Below, in pieces: positions 34,122 through 42,294 of a DNA stretch of 64,000 nucleotides (the first letter of the stretch is position 1; each line of letters opens with the position of its first letter). A model generated the notes under the pieces. The model had not been told where the DNA came from, made no database searches, and saw only the letters and a program-made list of their open reading frames with translations. Source of the stretch: Lactiplantibacillus paraplantarum. Its GTDB lineage: Bacteria > Bacillota > Bacilli > Lactobacillales > Lactobacillaceae. The position numbers and the translations under genes are program-made. The stretch is from contig NZ_CP032744.1 of NCBI RefSeq assembly GCF_003641145.1, positions 744,001 through 808,000 of the forward strand, in the 5' to 3' direction.

Positions 34122-34149
34122 TTGCCAATTATCGAATAGTTGATATAAT
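34122..34149 (+). promoter_or_regulatory. Promoter of the metal-homeostasis microprotein
   Basis: TTGCCA, 16-base spacer, TATAAT. The transcription start would fall inside the palindrome at 34151-34173. Confidence 0.65.
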
Positions 34150-34150
34150 T

Positions 34151-34173
34151 TAAATGGTAATTATTACCATTTA
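34151..34173 (+). promoter_or_regulatory. Fur-superfamily (Zur-like) operator
   Basis: Perfect 11-1-11 palindrome: TAAATGGTAAT, T, ATTACCATTTA. It contains the 7-1-7 layout of Fur-family sites and differs from the Bacillus Zur box (TCGTAATnATTACGA) at one symmetric base pair. It starts two bases after the -10 box, so bound repressor would block initiation. Confidence 0.7.
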
Positions 34174-34189
34174 GAAGGAGGCACCCATG

Positions 34190-34309
34190 ATGGAAAAACA
34201 AGATTTAGCAAGTGCGCGCAGGCGTCTACGGGGAACCAATTTAAAATCGCGGAAACGCGCATTGAAGATTTTACATGATGCCCGACGTAATGCCAGTAAA
34301 GCCAAATAG
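34190..34309 (+). CDS. Putative metal homeostasis microprotein
   Basis: 39-aa highly basic protein, MEKQDLASARRRLRG then KSRKRALKILHDARRN. Its sequence pattern fits the short 'putative metal homeostasis protein' family annotated in lactobacilli and streptococci. ATG at 34190 has AAGGAGG 8 bases upstream; the ATG one codon earlier is too close. It is preceded directly by a promoter and a perfect Fur/Zur-type operator and followed by its own terminator, so it is a self-contained metal-regulated unit. The many Arg/Lys residues would suit RNA or ribosome binding; that is only a guess, by analogy with zinc-repressed ribosomal proteins. Confidence 0.72.
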   Translation: MEKQDLASARRRLRGTNLKSRKRALKILHDARRNASKAK

Positions 34310-34317
34310 TGTCAGCG

Positions 34318-34347
34318 AACGTTAGCCAATTTGGTTAACGTTTTTTT
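34318..34347 (+). terminator. Terminator after the metal-homeostasis microprotein
   Basis: AACGTTAgCCAA / TTGGTTAACGTT with a 2-base loop, seven T follow; 9 bases after the stop. Confidence 0.85.
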
Positions 34348-34397
34348 GTTAGCTGTGCGGTATGATTAAGATACAGGAATGGGTGGAGGACATGTGG

Positions 34398-34892
34398 ATG
34401 GAAACAACTTTGGTGATTATTCGGGGGAATTCTGGGAGTGGCAAGACGACGCTAGCGCAGGCGTTGCAACGACGCGTGGGTCATCATACGTTGCTAGTGT
34501 CCCAAGATGTCGTTCGCCGCGACATGCTGATGAGTCATGATTACCCGGGAAATATTTCAATTGGTCTGATTGAACAAATTGCGTGTTATGGGCTGGGACG
34601 TGTGCCTGTAGTCATTGTGGAAGGTATCTTAGCACGTGATCGGTATGGGGAAATGTTGGCGCGGCTTAGTCAATCGTTTCCACGCGTCCTCACTTATTAT
34701 TTTGAAGTGAGCTTTGCCACGACCTTGGCGCGTCATCAAAAGCGTCATCGTGATTTTGGTGTGGAAGACATGCGTCGGTGGTGGCTTCCACATGATACGT
34801 TGGACGTTGCTAACGAAGTCTTAATTGACGAGCAACAAGATTTAACCACGGAAGTTCAACAAATTATGACTGCCATGTATGATTGTGACTAA
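34398..34892 (+). CDS. P-loop kinase (zeta-toxin/AAA-33-like)
   Basis: 164-aa single-domain P-loop protein. Walker A is GNSGSGKTTLA near the N terminus, a QDVVRRDML segment follows, then a hydrophobic strand with VIVEGIL (Walker B-like). A lid helix region has RHQKRHRDFGVEDMRRWW. These features match small kinases of the AAA_33/zeta-toxin/cytidylate-kinase-like group that phosphorylate small metabolites; the substrate is unknown. No antitoxin-like gene is adjacent, so a toxin role is unlikely. GGAGG is 8 bases upstream of the ATG at 34398. Confidence 0.78.
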   Translation: METTLVIIRGNSGSGKTTLAQALQRRVGHHTLLVSQDVVRRDMLMSHDYPGNISIGLIEQIACYGLGRVPVVIVEGILARDRYGEMLARLSQSFPRVLTYYFEVSFATTLARHQKRHRDFGVEDMRRWWLPHDTLDVANEVLIDEQQDLTTEVQQIMTAMYDCD

Positions 34893-34960
34893 ACAACCAT
34901 GAGTTGATTGGTTTGATCGTGGTTGAGGATTAAGCTGAAATCATAAAGGGGGATGAGCCA

Positions 34961-35713
34961 ATGTTACTCGCAGCATTATTGAAAACGCGTCGTTGTCAGT
35001 ATGGATTGACACAGGCACAATTAGCGTCCAAGTTATTTGTTACGACTCAGGCGGTGTCTAAGTGGGAACGCGGAAAAGCGATTCCGTCAATCGATAATTT
35101 ACTGGCACTGTCGGATCTGTATAATCTATCCTTGGATGAATTAGTTCGTGGTAGTGCTTTTTTTCCAAAACCATATATTGTTGGTCGACGACTAAGCTTT
35201 GGGCGACTTCTGGGCCTCGGATTATTTTGGCTATTTGTTTGTCTATTATTTACTGGTTTTGGTTATCAGCCGTGGTGGCTCTTTTTCTCACTTTATATTG
35301 TTGGCTTGATTGTGGTCGTTCCAGTGGAAATCAATAGTTACTGGGTGATTCAGCCTGCTACCATTGAGTTGCATACGTATGCTGCATCGACATTGACGAA
35401 GTTTCGCCAAATTGTGGTTAATTGTCCACGGCGTCAACTAATCCACTATACAGATCTGCAGCGGGTTACCATCAGTTATCGGTGTCGCAAACGACTTTCA
35501 CCATTTGATTTCAATCCGGATTATTTTCAATTGATTTTAAAGACTAATGCCCAAACTTATCAGCTAGAATGTGCGTTGAGGGCCAGCGACTATTTACCGC
35601 AATTTGTCAGTTATTTGCAACGACAAGGTGTGACGGTTGATGATCCTCAACAAGTTGTGGAATTGTTAGTTTCAGGAAAGTCGTTGTATCAACATTTTCA
35701 TACCGAGACTTGA
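34961..35713 (+). CDS. XRE regulator with membrane domain
   Basis: 250 aa. N-terminal Cro/CI HTH (residues about 1-62: RCQYGLTQAQLASKLFVT, AVSKWERGKAIPSI, SLDELVRG). Two membrane helices follow (LLGLGLFWLFVCLLFTGFG; WLFFSLYIVGLIVVVP), then a C-terminal cytosolic domain of about 110 residues with mixed beta/alpha character (VNCPRRQLIHYTDLQRV, YLPQFVSYLQRQGV). Membrane-tethered XRE regulators of this layout are common in Firmicutes and often sense envelope or transport states. GGGGG precedes the ATG at 34961. The partner and ligand are unknown. It lies upstream of a second, frameshifted XRE gene. Confidence 0.82.
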   Translation: MLLAALLKTRRCQYGLTQAQLASKLFVTTQAVSKWERGKAIPSIDNLLALSDLYNLSLDELVRGSAFFPKPYIVGRRLSFGRLLGLGLFWLFVCLLFTGFGYQPWWLFFSLYIVGLIVVVPVEINSYWVIQPATIELHTYAASTLTKFRQIVVNCPRRQLIHYTDLQRVTISYRCRKRLSPFDFNPDYFQLILKTNAQTYQLECALRASDYLPQFVSYLQRQGVTVDDPQQVVELLVSGKSLYQHFHTET

Positions 35714-35812
35714 TCTTGAGTGGTTGCAACCAACCGTTGCGGTAGTGCTTAAGTGTGCTGCAATGAATTGGTGCACCCAAATAGTCTAGTATTTTAATAG
35801 AGGAGCGGTAGG

Positions 35813-36309
35813 ATGAAAATTGTGATTGGTACTAAAGTAAAAGAGCAACGACAACAGCATGAATGGTCTCAGCAGATGGTGGCGGAGCAGTTACACGTCT
35901 CACGGCAAACTATTTCCAAGTGGGAGTTAGGAAAAGTTATCCAGATTTAGAGTTGTTGGCAGCACTGAGCAAACTATTTGCTGTCTCAACGGATGAGTTA
36001 TTAGGTTTGAGCAGAAGAGCTGTTCAGCGACCATGGTGGCAGTTGTTATTGCGTAAAAGGAGTCGAACAGATATGACGGTGAAATGGTACAGCGGGGGGC
36101 GGGATCGGGCACGTGTTGCTGTGGGCATAATTAGTGATTTAGTTGCTAATCTAAATACCACGAACGAGCAACCGTTACGACAGCTGCTGGCAACTTATTA
36201 TCAGGAACTATTGGAACAGCGAACTGGTTCAGTACTGGGAGTATTCGACAGAATGAACCTAGACATCTCCAAATGTCTGCGGCAACAACAAATCAAACTA
36301 TCACCATAA
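35813..36309 (+). pseudogene. XRE regulator with single-base frameshift
   Basis: ATG at 35813 (after GAGGAG) opens a Cro/CI HTH: KIVIGTKVKEQRQQHEWSQQ, then HVSRQTISKWELGK, which runs into TAG at 35947. In the next frame the protein continues as SYPDLELLAALSKLFAVS and DELLGL, exactly the expected C-terminal half of the HTH, followed by about 100 residues. Adding one A to the GGAAAAG stretch at about 35929-35935 restores WELGKSYPDLE, the family consensus. So either the gene is recently broken or the base was lost in sequencing. Intact, it would be a regulator of about 165 aa with a helical C-terminal domain. Confidence 0.8.
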
Positions 36310-36497
36310 AATGAGCAACTAATGCAACAGCTGGTGGGGTTGAACATGATTCACTACCGGTGATTGATTTTGAAAGTAAAACGCAAATTGATTAACCACT
36401 GATTGCACAACTCACGAATCACCTAGTGCTTTTAGTATCTTTTAGTGCGTAATACCGGTAAACTAGAGTTAACAAATTCAATCAATGGAGGCCGCTC

Positions 36498-36602
36498 ATG
36501 CGTATTACAAAAACGAGTTTGATCCTCAGTAGTTTGTCATTGATCCTTAACACGTTGTCATTGATTATGGCAATTAGCAAGTATCGGTTACAAAATCACT
36601 AA
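36498..36602 (+). CDS. 34-aa hydrophobic small protein
   Basis: MRITKTSLILSSLSLI begins a 34-residue peptide with one membrane-length Leu/Ser/Ile-rich helix and a KYRLQNH tail. ATG is preceded by GGAGG at a 7-base spacing, which makes translation credible, and a strong terminator follows 14 bases after the stop, so it is an isolated transcription unit. The peptide could be a small membrane regulator or a type I toxin-like peptide; no antisense RNA is evident, and I recognise no family. Confidence 0.55.
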   Translation: MRITKTSLILSSLSLILNTLSLIMAISKYRLQNH

Positions 36603-36615
36603 TCATTAGAAATTC

Positions 36616-36664
36616 AAAAACACCGCTGTGACTAACGAACGCATTAGTCGTAGCGGTGTTTTTG
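36616..36664. terminator. Bidirectional terminator between small peptide gene and MarR gene
   Basis: AAAAACACCGCT / AGCGGTGTTTTT outer stem with TGACTAA / TTAGTC inner pairing; A and T tracts serve both convergent units. Confidence 0.85.
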
Positions 36665-36675
36665 GTTGGACATTA

Positions 36676-37149
36676 TTAAGCTTCATAATCCGTCAAATCG
36701 GCCAAGAAGCGTTGAATCACCGCAAGTTCTGCTGGTGAGTAATGCTCATGGAGGAGCGTGATTGCTTGGTGGTTGCGGGTTGCATGCATCTTATCATGAT
36801 AGCGGGCCAGCTTACGACCACTCGGCGTTAAGCGGTAAAAGATCTTTTTGTGATCATCGGGTTGCTGGAATGAGCAAATTAAGCCCTGCGTTACGAGTCG
36901 TTTGGCTGCCCGGGTCACACCACCTCGAGTGACGCCGAGGTTAGTGGCTAAGTCGATGCCCGTTTGTGGACCGGCCTCTAGTTCAGATAATAAATGTAGG
37001 CCAACGATGGAAATATCCGGCAACAGGCGGCGTAGATTGGCTTCGGTGATATGCTGCTGTAACCATTTCTGTTCACTAGTAGTAGAAGCACGCTTGGTTC
37101 GAATCGTTTTGAGTTGCGTTAGAATTGTCTGTTCCGTGGATATTGACAT
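36676..37149 (-). CDS. MarR family transcriptional regulator
   Basis: 157-aa winged-helix regulator. The core has ISIVGLHLLSELEAG, TNLGVTRGGVTRAAKRLV (recognition helix) and a wing with DDHKKIFYRLTPSGRKLA, ending in long C-terminal dimerisation helices. GGGGGATC lies upstream of the ATG. It follows the azoreductase gene on the same strand at 108 bases. MarR proteins commonly repress an adjacent reductase or exporter and respond to phenolics or quinones; the palindrome over the azoreductase promoter is a likely binding site. This is inferred from position. Confidence 0.85.
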   Translation of the reverse strand: MSISTEQTILTQLKTIRTKRASTTSEQKWLQQHITEANLRRLLPDISIVGLHLLSELEAGPQTGIDLATNLGVTRGGVTRAAKRLVTQGLICSFQQPDDHKKIFYRLTPSGRKLARYHDKMHATRNHQAITLLHEHYSPAELAVIQRFLADLTDYEA

Positions 37150-37257
37150 CGATTGATCCCCCTTAGATAATTGTGCGTCACGGCGACTGGTTCTCGTGGT
37201 GGTTAGCGCGCAATTATCAATTAATCATTAGCTTTTATTACTATTATTATACCGGTT

Positions 37258-37887
37258 TTAAAATTCACCGGCGAGTTTTTCTGCTGCTACCTGTGCGGCA
37301 GTAATGGCCTGTTCCCGCTGTTCTGGGAATTGGTCCAATCCTTCAATGAAGATGGTTCGGTAATCCTGAATCCCATACAGTTGCATCATCCCACGGAGGT
37401 AGGGGTCGCCTGCTTCAACCTGGTTGTGTTGATCAGGTTGGTGATAATAGCCACCCGCAGCCTGAATGTGTAAGACGTGTTTGGCGGGTAATAAGCCGAC
37501 CGGACCGTTGACCGTGTACTTAAAAGTTTTACGGGCGACGGCGGTTAAGTCTAAGTATTGTTTGAGTTCGGCTGGTAGAAAGTGATTGTACATTGGGTTG
37601 ACGAAGACGATCTTGTCAGCTGCTAGAAATTCATCTAGCCAGGCGGCATGCCGACTAAGTAGTTCAGCCTCCGTTGACGTAAGGTCTTCACCGTATTTTT
37701 GTTTGCGCCAAGCTTCGAAGGTGACGTCATTCAAAGCTGGCACGCCGTCCTGATAGAGGTCGCGCGTCGTAATCTCATCGTTCGGATGGGCTAGCTGATA
37801 CGCAGCTTTAAAGCTCGCTGCAACGGTCAGTGAAGCACTGGGGACGGTCGTGTGTGGATGGGCATTAATCATTAATAATTTTGTCAT
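37258..37887 (-). CDS. FMN-dependent NAD(P)H oxidoreductase (azoreductase/quinone reductase family)
   Basis: 209-aa flavodoxin-like fold enzyme of the AzoR/NQO family. It has an N-terminal FMN phosphate loop (MINAHPHTTVPSAS), FVNPMYNHFLPAELKQYLD around the flavin, and IQAAGGYY contacting the isoalloxazine ring. Such enzymes reduce azo dyes and quinones by two electrons and detoxify electrophiles. The ATG at 37887 is preceded by AAGGAG; longer upstream readings run through the promoter and operator. It is first in a probable operon with a MarR regulator and is controlled by a TTGACA/TACAAT promoter covered by a 19-bp inverted repeat. Confidence 0.87.
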   Translation of the reverse strand: MTKLLMINAHPHTTVPSASLTVAASFKAAYQLAHPNDEITTRDLYQDGVPALNDVTFEAWRKQKYGEDLTSTEAELLSRHAAWLDEFLAADKIVFVNPMYNHFLPAELKQYLDLTAVARKTFKYTVNGPVGLLPAKHVLHIQAAGGYYHQPDQHNQVEAGDPYLRGMMQLYGIQDYRTIFIEGLDQFPEQREQAITAAQVAAEKLAGEF

Positions 37888-37903
37888 TTTAAACAGCTCC
37901 TTA

Positions 37904-37956
37904 ATTTTGTTGACAAGCAACATTGTAAATCGAATGTTGTTGCTTGTCAACAAAAT
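37904..37956 (-). promoter_or_regulatory. Azoreductase promoter embedded in a 19-bp inverted repeat (MarR operator candidate)
   Basis: On the minus strand TTGACA (37950-37945), 17 bases, TACAAT (37927-37922). Two perfect 19-base arms, ATTTTGTTGACAAGCAACA at 37904-37922 and its complement at 37938-37956, flank a 15-base centre. They cover both promoter boxes. Each half contains TTGACAAGCAA-like sequence. Confidence 0.75.
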
Positions 37957-37960
37957 AGGT

Positions 37961-38002
37961 AAAAAAAGCTCCCCACACATTCGAAAATGCGTGGGGAGCT
38001 TA
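37961..38002 (-). terminator. Terminator of the asnA-asnS operon
   Basis: Minus strand AAGCTCCCCACGCAT / ATGTGTGGGGAGCTTTTTTT with a short loop, about 60 bases after asnS. Confidence 0.9.
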
Positions 38003-38059
38003 AAGGATGCACGATTAATTTTGATTAACCAGTGCCACTAGCACAAAGTTGTCACGGCT

Positions 38060-39355
38060 TTACGGATAAATACGGTGCAACATACGCGGAAACGGAATGG
38101 TTTCGCGAACGTGATCTTGCAAGGTGATCCAAGCCAGAAAGCGTTCCAGACCCATGCCGAAACCAGAGTGCGGCACTGAACCATATTTGCGTAAATCGAG
38201 ATACCACTCGTAATCCTGCAAGTCTTGACCGCTGGCTAATAACCGTTCCTTCAAGTAAGCATAATCCGTCGAACGTTCGGAACCGCCGATGATTTCGCCA
38301 TACCCTTCAGGTGCTAACAGGTCAGCTGCAATGACGACATCACCGCGAGTGGGGTGGGCTTGCATGTAGAAGGCTTTGATTGCTTTGGGATAGTTCAAGA
38401 CAAAGACTGGTTGATCAAAGTGTTCTGCCAAAAATGTTTCTTCTGGTGAGCCAAAGTCGACACCCCAGTCGACGTCAAAGCCGTTCGCTTGAAGTAGCGT
38501 AATGGCATCGTCGTACGAAATTCGTGGAAATGGGAGCTTGGTGTACTTTTGCAACGTCGCAACATCCCGATCCAAAACGGCGAGTTCGTGGGGACAATGG
38601 TCAATCACAGCTTGGACGAGGTAGGCTACCAATTGTTCTTGAACTTCTAGACTTTCATCTTGATGCATCCAAGCCATTTCAGGTTCGAGTTGCCAAAATT
38701 CCGTTAAATGCCGGCGGGTCTTGGATTTTTCGGCCCGAAAAGTCGGTCCAAACGTGAAGATTTTGCCGAACGCCATGGCGGCCGCTTCACCATATAACTG
38801 GCTGGATTGTGATAAGTAGGCGTCCTGACCAAAGTAATCAGTTTTGAATAATTCGGTCGTGCCTTCTGGAGCAGAACCCGTCAAAATCGGCGCGTCAATC
38901 TTAATGAAGCCACGATCGTTGAAGAACTCATAAACGGCTCGAATGACCTCGTTGCGAATTCGCATAATCGCGTTAGGACGCGATGACCGTAGCCAGAGAT
39001 GGCGATGATCCAACAGGAAATCAATACCATGGTCCTTGGGCGTAATCGGGTAGTCGTGGCTGGTGCCGACCACTTCAAATTGTGAGATGGCAAGTTCGTA
39101 GCCAAAGGGCGAACGGGCATCGGCATGAATCGTGCCGGTGACCCATAGGCTAGTTTCTTGCGCGAGATCACTCAGCTGCGTAAAAGCTGGTTCACCAAGT
39201 TCATTTTTTAATGCCACCCCTTGAAAAGTCGCGGTGCCGTCACGCAATTGTAGAAAGGCAATTTTGCCGCTGGAACGCTTATTACTGAGCCACACCCCAA
39301 TCTTAACTTGTTCATCGACATGGTCAGCAGCGTTGATAATACTAATGGTTTCCAT
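38060..39355 (-). CDS. asnS: Asparaginyl-tRNA synthetase
   Basis: 431-aa class IIb synthetase. An N-terminal OB-fold anticodon-binding domain (about 1-115; [17 protein letters not shown]) is followed by the class II core with motif 2 ([27 protein letters not shown]). Motif 3 follows ([12 protein letters not shown]). It charges tRNA-Asn with Asn. The sequence pattern after motif 2 and the length of about 430 fit AsnRS rather than bacterial AspRS (about 590 aa). It lies 38 bases downstream of asnA, which makes Asn, and both are under the upstream Asn T-box. ATG at 39355 is used; GGAG lies 11 bases upstream and overlaps a GTG in frame. Confidence 0.93.
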   Translation of the reverse strand: METISIINAADHVDEQVKIGVWLSNKRSSGKIAFLQLRDGTATFQGVALKNELGEPAFTQLSDLAQETSLWVTGTIHADARSPFGYELAISQFEVVGTSHDYPITPKDHGIDFLLDHRHLWLRSSRPNAIMRIRNEVIRAVYEFFNDRGFIKIDAPILTGSAPEGTTELFKTDYFGQDAYLSQSSQLYGEAAAMAFGKIFTFGPTFRAEKSKTRRHLTEFWQLEPEMAWMHQDESLEVQEQLVAYLVQAVIDHCPHELAVLDRDVATLQKYTKLPFPRISYDDAITLLQANGFDVDWGVDFGSPEETFLAEHFDQPVFVLNYPKAIKAFYMQAHPTRGDVVIAADLLAPEGYGEIIGGSERSTDYAYLKERLLASGQDLQDYEWYLDLRKYGSVPHSGFGMGLERFLAWITLQDHVRETIPFPRMLHRIYP

Positions 39356-39393
39356 GATATTGATCACTCCTTCTTATTGGATTTTAAATCGGA

Positions 39394-40401
39394 TTAAAGT
39401 AAATGAATGTTATGTTCGGCACATTGGTCGATCATGGCTTGTGGCCACAAGGCAGCTTGGACTTCGCCGACATGGGCTTTGCCAAGTAATAACATGCAGA
39501 GTCGTGATTGACCAATCCCGCCACCGATCGTGTAAGGGACGTCGGCGTTCAAGATCATTTGGTGGTATGGCAAGCTAAGCCGGTCTTCGGCGTCGACGTC
39601 TTTAAGTTGTTTCTTCATTGATTCGGCATCGACCCGGATTCCCATACTTGAGATTTCGATGGCTTGGTCTAATGGTTCATACCAGAAGAGGATATCGCCG
39701 TTCAACTTCCAGTCATCATAGTCGGGGGCGCGGCCATCGTGACGTTCGCCGGAATCAAGCTTCCAGCCAATTTGCATTAAGAAGACACAGCCGAGTTTCT
39801 TGCAAATGGCGTTTTCGCGTTCACGCGGCGTCATGTCAGGGTACATATCTTCGAGTTCTTGTGTCGTTAAGAAGTGAATTTCGTCTGGTAAGTGATGAAC
39901 GGCTTGTGGGAACTTGTACCAAACTTCGTGTTCCATGTGCTTGATCACTTTAAAGATTTGACGGACCGTGGCTTTCAAAGTTTCAACGGTGCGTTCTTCC
40001 TTACTGATCACTTTTTCCCAATCCCATTGATCAACGTAGGCGGAGTGGTAGTTATCTAAGTCTTCATCCTTACGAATGGCATTCATGTTCGTATAGAGGC
40101 CTTCATGCATATCAAAACCGTAGCGCTTTAAGGCGACCCGCTTCCACTTGGCAAGTGAGTGAACGATTTCGATTTGTTCATCACCCATGTCTTGCATGGT
40201 GAAGGAGACCGGTTTTTCGACACCGTTTAAGTTATCGTTCAGGCCAGTTTTCTTTTCAACGAACATTGGTGCTGAAAGCCGAGATAGGTTTAGTTGCTTT
40301 CCAAATTCATCTTGGAACGTTTCACGAATGTAACGAATGGCCTGTTGAGTTTCTTTAACGGATAATTTAGGATCGTAATCCTTTGGAATAATTAAATGCA
40401 T
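39394..40401 (-). CDS. asnA: Aspartate-ammonia ligase (asparagine synthetase A)
   Basis: 335-aa AsnA, which makes asparagine from aspartate, ammonia and ATP. It has a class II synthetase-like core: [20 protein letters not shown] near the N terminus, YVDQWDWEK, and the C-terminal [21 protein letters not shown] motif-3 region. Typical length is about 330. ATG at 40401 is preceded by AAAGGAGA. It is the first gene of the asnA-asnS operon, behind a T-box leader that lets the cell raise both asparagine synthesis and tRNA charging when tRNA-Asn is uncharged. Confidence 0.95.
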   Translation of the reverse strand: MHLIIPKDYDPKLSVKETQQAIRYIRETFQDEFGKQLNLSRLSAPMFVEKKTGLNDNLNGVEKPVSFTMQDMGDEQIEIVHSLAKWKRVALKRYGFDMHEGLYTNMNAIRKDEDLDNYHSAYVDQWDWEKVISKEERTVETLKATVRQIFKVIKHMEHEVWYKFPQAVHHLPDEIHFLTTQELEDMYPDMTPRERENAICKKLGCVFLMQIGWKLDSGERHDGRAPDYDDWKLNGDILFWYEPLDQAIEISSMGIRVDAESMKKQLKDVDAEDRLSLPYHQMILNADVPYTIGGGIGQSRLCMLLLGKAHVGEVQAALWPQAMIDQCAEHNIHLL

Positions 40402-40450
40402 ATGCGTGGTCTCCTTTAAAATAAGTTCAGATTTTAGTTACAGGATAAAA

Positions 40451-40735
40451 GAAAAGAGCCTTCCATCCCTTGAATTATCAAGGGACGAAAGACTCTTTCG
40501 CGGTACCACCCAAGTTGTTTACATACAGTAAACCAGCTTTAAAATAGTGTACAAACATACACCACCGATGGTAACGTACCGGTTAACGGCTAATCCTACT
40601 TTAACGAGGTTATTTCAGTTAGCAACTAAGAAAGTGTTTTTCGGATTAGTCAAGTTCTGGTCGGGTTTCCACTCACTCCCGATTCACTGGCAGGTTGACT
40701 AATCGTACTCCTCTTTCCTCCGTTTTTTATCTTGT
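40451..40735 (-). promoter_or_regulatory. T-box leader (tRNA-Asn) upstream of asnA-asnS
   Basis: On the minus strand the universal T-box GGGTGGTACCGCG lies at 40511-40499. It is followed by a terminator hairpin (AAGAGTCTTTCGTCCCTTG / CAAGGGATGGAAGGCTCTTTTC). The 5' part shows a stem GATTAGTCAA / TTGACTAATC and, just before its 3' arm, an AAC triplet (40656-40654) as candidate Asn specifier. Uncharged tRNA-Asn would pair with AAC and the T-box bulge and prevent termination. Confidence 0.9.
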
Positions 40736-40742
40736 GACATTT

Positions 40743-40770
40743 ATATTAGCACGATTCTGATATTTGTAAA
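40743..40770 (-). promoter_or_regulatory. Promoter of the asnA T-box leader
   Basis: Minus strand TTTACA (40770-40765), 16 bases, TAATAT (40748-40743). Start would be near 40736, giving a leader of about 335 bases before asnA. Confidence 0.65.
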
Positions 40771-40827
40771 CCACTAAATTAAAAATAAATTAGTTTAGTC
40801 TCATGAATTCACCATGAAAATCTCAAC

Positions 40828-40849
40828 TAAAACCGCAAGCTAGCGGGCT
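40828..40849 (-). terminator. Short terminator-like hairpin after pepD
   Basis: Minus strand CCCGCTAGCTTGCGG followed by TTTTAG. Stem is only 4-5 bp, so it is weak. Confidence 0.35.
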
Positions 40850-40852
40850 TAA

Positions 40853-42259
40853 TTAATCGTTCAAATTATAACGTAATTTCATTTTTTCAGAACCGGCAAT
40901 GACCATATCACCGAGTAATTTGGTTTGTAACTTCATCGCGGTATCGGCCAATTGCTGGTTAGCCGCTTCGAGATAGGCCGTGACGTCTTGGTGGTTAGCC
41001 AAGTCAGCGTCGGTATCATTTTCGATTTTACGGTAAGCACTCATGGCTTCGAGTTCGTAACTATTCCGCATGTCCACGTAGAAATCGTAGTCGGTATCCC
41101 CTAAAAGGGCGGTCGTACAACTTAGCCAGTACATGTGGTTAAGATTAAAGGTGCCGTCCGCATCTTTATAGCTAGCTGGCGTGTCATTGACATTGGCATA
41201 GAATGGTACGACCGTGTTAAAGGTATTGGCACCAAAGGCTAACCAGTGAATACCGGCAACCGCAGCAGGCACGTTGTTGCGAATCTGTAAGATGTGCACA
41301 TCGTGGTTGCGGTTGATCCCGATTGGCCGGAAAAGGGTCTTATCAGCTTCAGAGCCACTCCCGTAAACATCGTATTTCGTGTTTTCAAAGTGAGAACTCA
41401 AAACGAACTTGACGTCTTCGATAGAAATCTTACGGTTGGCATGACAGATGAATGGTAAGTCTTGTTCCATTGGATCCTGTTCAACGTCCGGCGTAAAGTA
41501 CTTTTGACCAAACCAAGCCCGGGGGTTGTTGTAAACCGTATCTTTGATTGAAGCACTCCCAAAGATGTGCCGCAAGTTGACACGGTCAAAGTCGGGATTC
41601 AAGTGATGTTCTTCAATCAGTTGTTCAAGGTCGGCTGAAGCCAAGGTGTCATCGGCAGCAAAGTCAAAATCGTCGATATTCATCCGGTTCGGAGCAACTA
41701 CGTAAGCGTCGTCAGGAATACGCTTAGCAGCCCAATGATGGCCACCGATAGTTTCTAACCACCAGATTTCGTCTTGATCAGAAAAGGCGATGCCGTTTGG
41801 TTCGTAAGTTCCGTATTGTTCAAGCAGGGCACCTAGACGGGTAACGCCTTCCTTGGCGCTGTGAATGTATGGTAATACTAGGGTGCAAAGGTCTTCTTCA
41901 CCAATTCCGCCGGCAACCAAAGGATCGATTCCCAAGATACGCGAGTTCGTGGTGATGGTTTCGGTTGCGGACATGGCGATGTTCTCGCTATTAATCCCTG
42001 CTGCTGGCCAGGTCCCATTGGTCAAGATTGAGTTTGGAATTGAAGTATACCGTAAGGGCTTGTCGGGTAAGTCGACTTGAACCTTACTAATAACTGATTG
42101 GTAATGCCGTGGCTGATCTTCAGGATTAACCACAACTAATCGTTCAGGATCTAAGGCTTCATGACCATCATCGTTCCGTGAAATGATGGTTGAGCCATCG
42201 ATTGAGGCTTTTTTTCCAACTAGAATCGTGGTACATGAACCTTTAATACGTTTTTCCAT
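40853..42259 (-). CDS. pepD: C69 family dipeptidase
   Basis: 468-aa Ntn-hydrolase peptidase of family C69 (PepD). The conserved N-terminal GSCTTILVG contains the catalytic Cys (residue 9), which in this family can become the new N terminus after removal of a short propeptide. [13 protein letters not shown] follows, as in other lactobacillar PepD enzymes. PepD cleaves a broad range of dipeptides in the cytosol, the last step of peptide use. AAGGAG lies 13 bases upstream of the ATG. It is a single gene; L. plantarum has several paralogues, so the exact pepD number cannot be given. Confidence 0.9.
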   Translation of the reverse strand: MEKRIKGSCTTILVGKKASIDGSTIISRNDDGHEALDPERLVVVNPEDQPRHYQSVISKVQVDLPDKPLRYTSIPNSILTNGTWPAAGINSENIAMSATETITTNSRILGIDPLVAGGIGEEDLCTLVLPYIHSAKEGVTRLGALLEQYGTYEPNGIAFSDQDEIWWLETIGGHHWAAKRIPDDAYVVAPNRMNIDDFDFAADDTLASADLEQLIEEHHLNPDFDRVNLRHIFGSASIKDTVYNNPRAWFGQKYFTPDVEQDPMEQDLPFICHANRKISIEDVKFVLSSHFENTKYDVYGSGSEADKTLFRPIGINRNHDVHILQIRNNVPAAVAGIHWLAFGANTFNTVVPFYANVNDTPASYKDADGTFNLNHMYWLSCTTALLGDTDYDFYVDMRNSYELEAMSAYRKIENDTDADLANHQDVTAYLEAANQQLADTAMKLQTKLLGDMVIAGSEKMKLRYNLND

Positions 42260-42294
42260 GATATTAAAACACTCCTTTTAAGCTATTAATATCA

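Noticed and set aside
34398..34892. Zeta-type toxin of a toxin-antitoxin pair
   Set aside because: The P-loop kinase has no adjacent antitoxin-like gene and its upstream neighbour is an independent metal-regulated unit.
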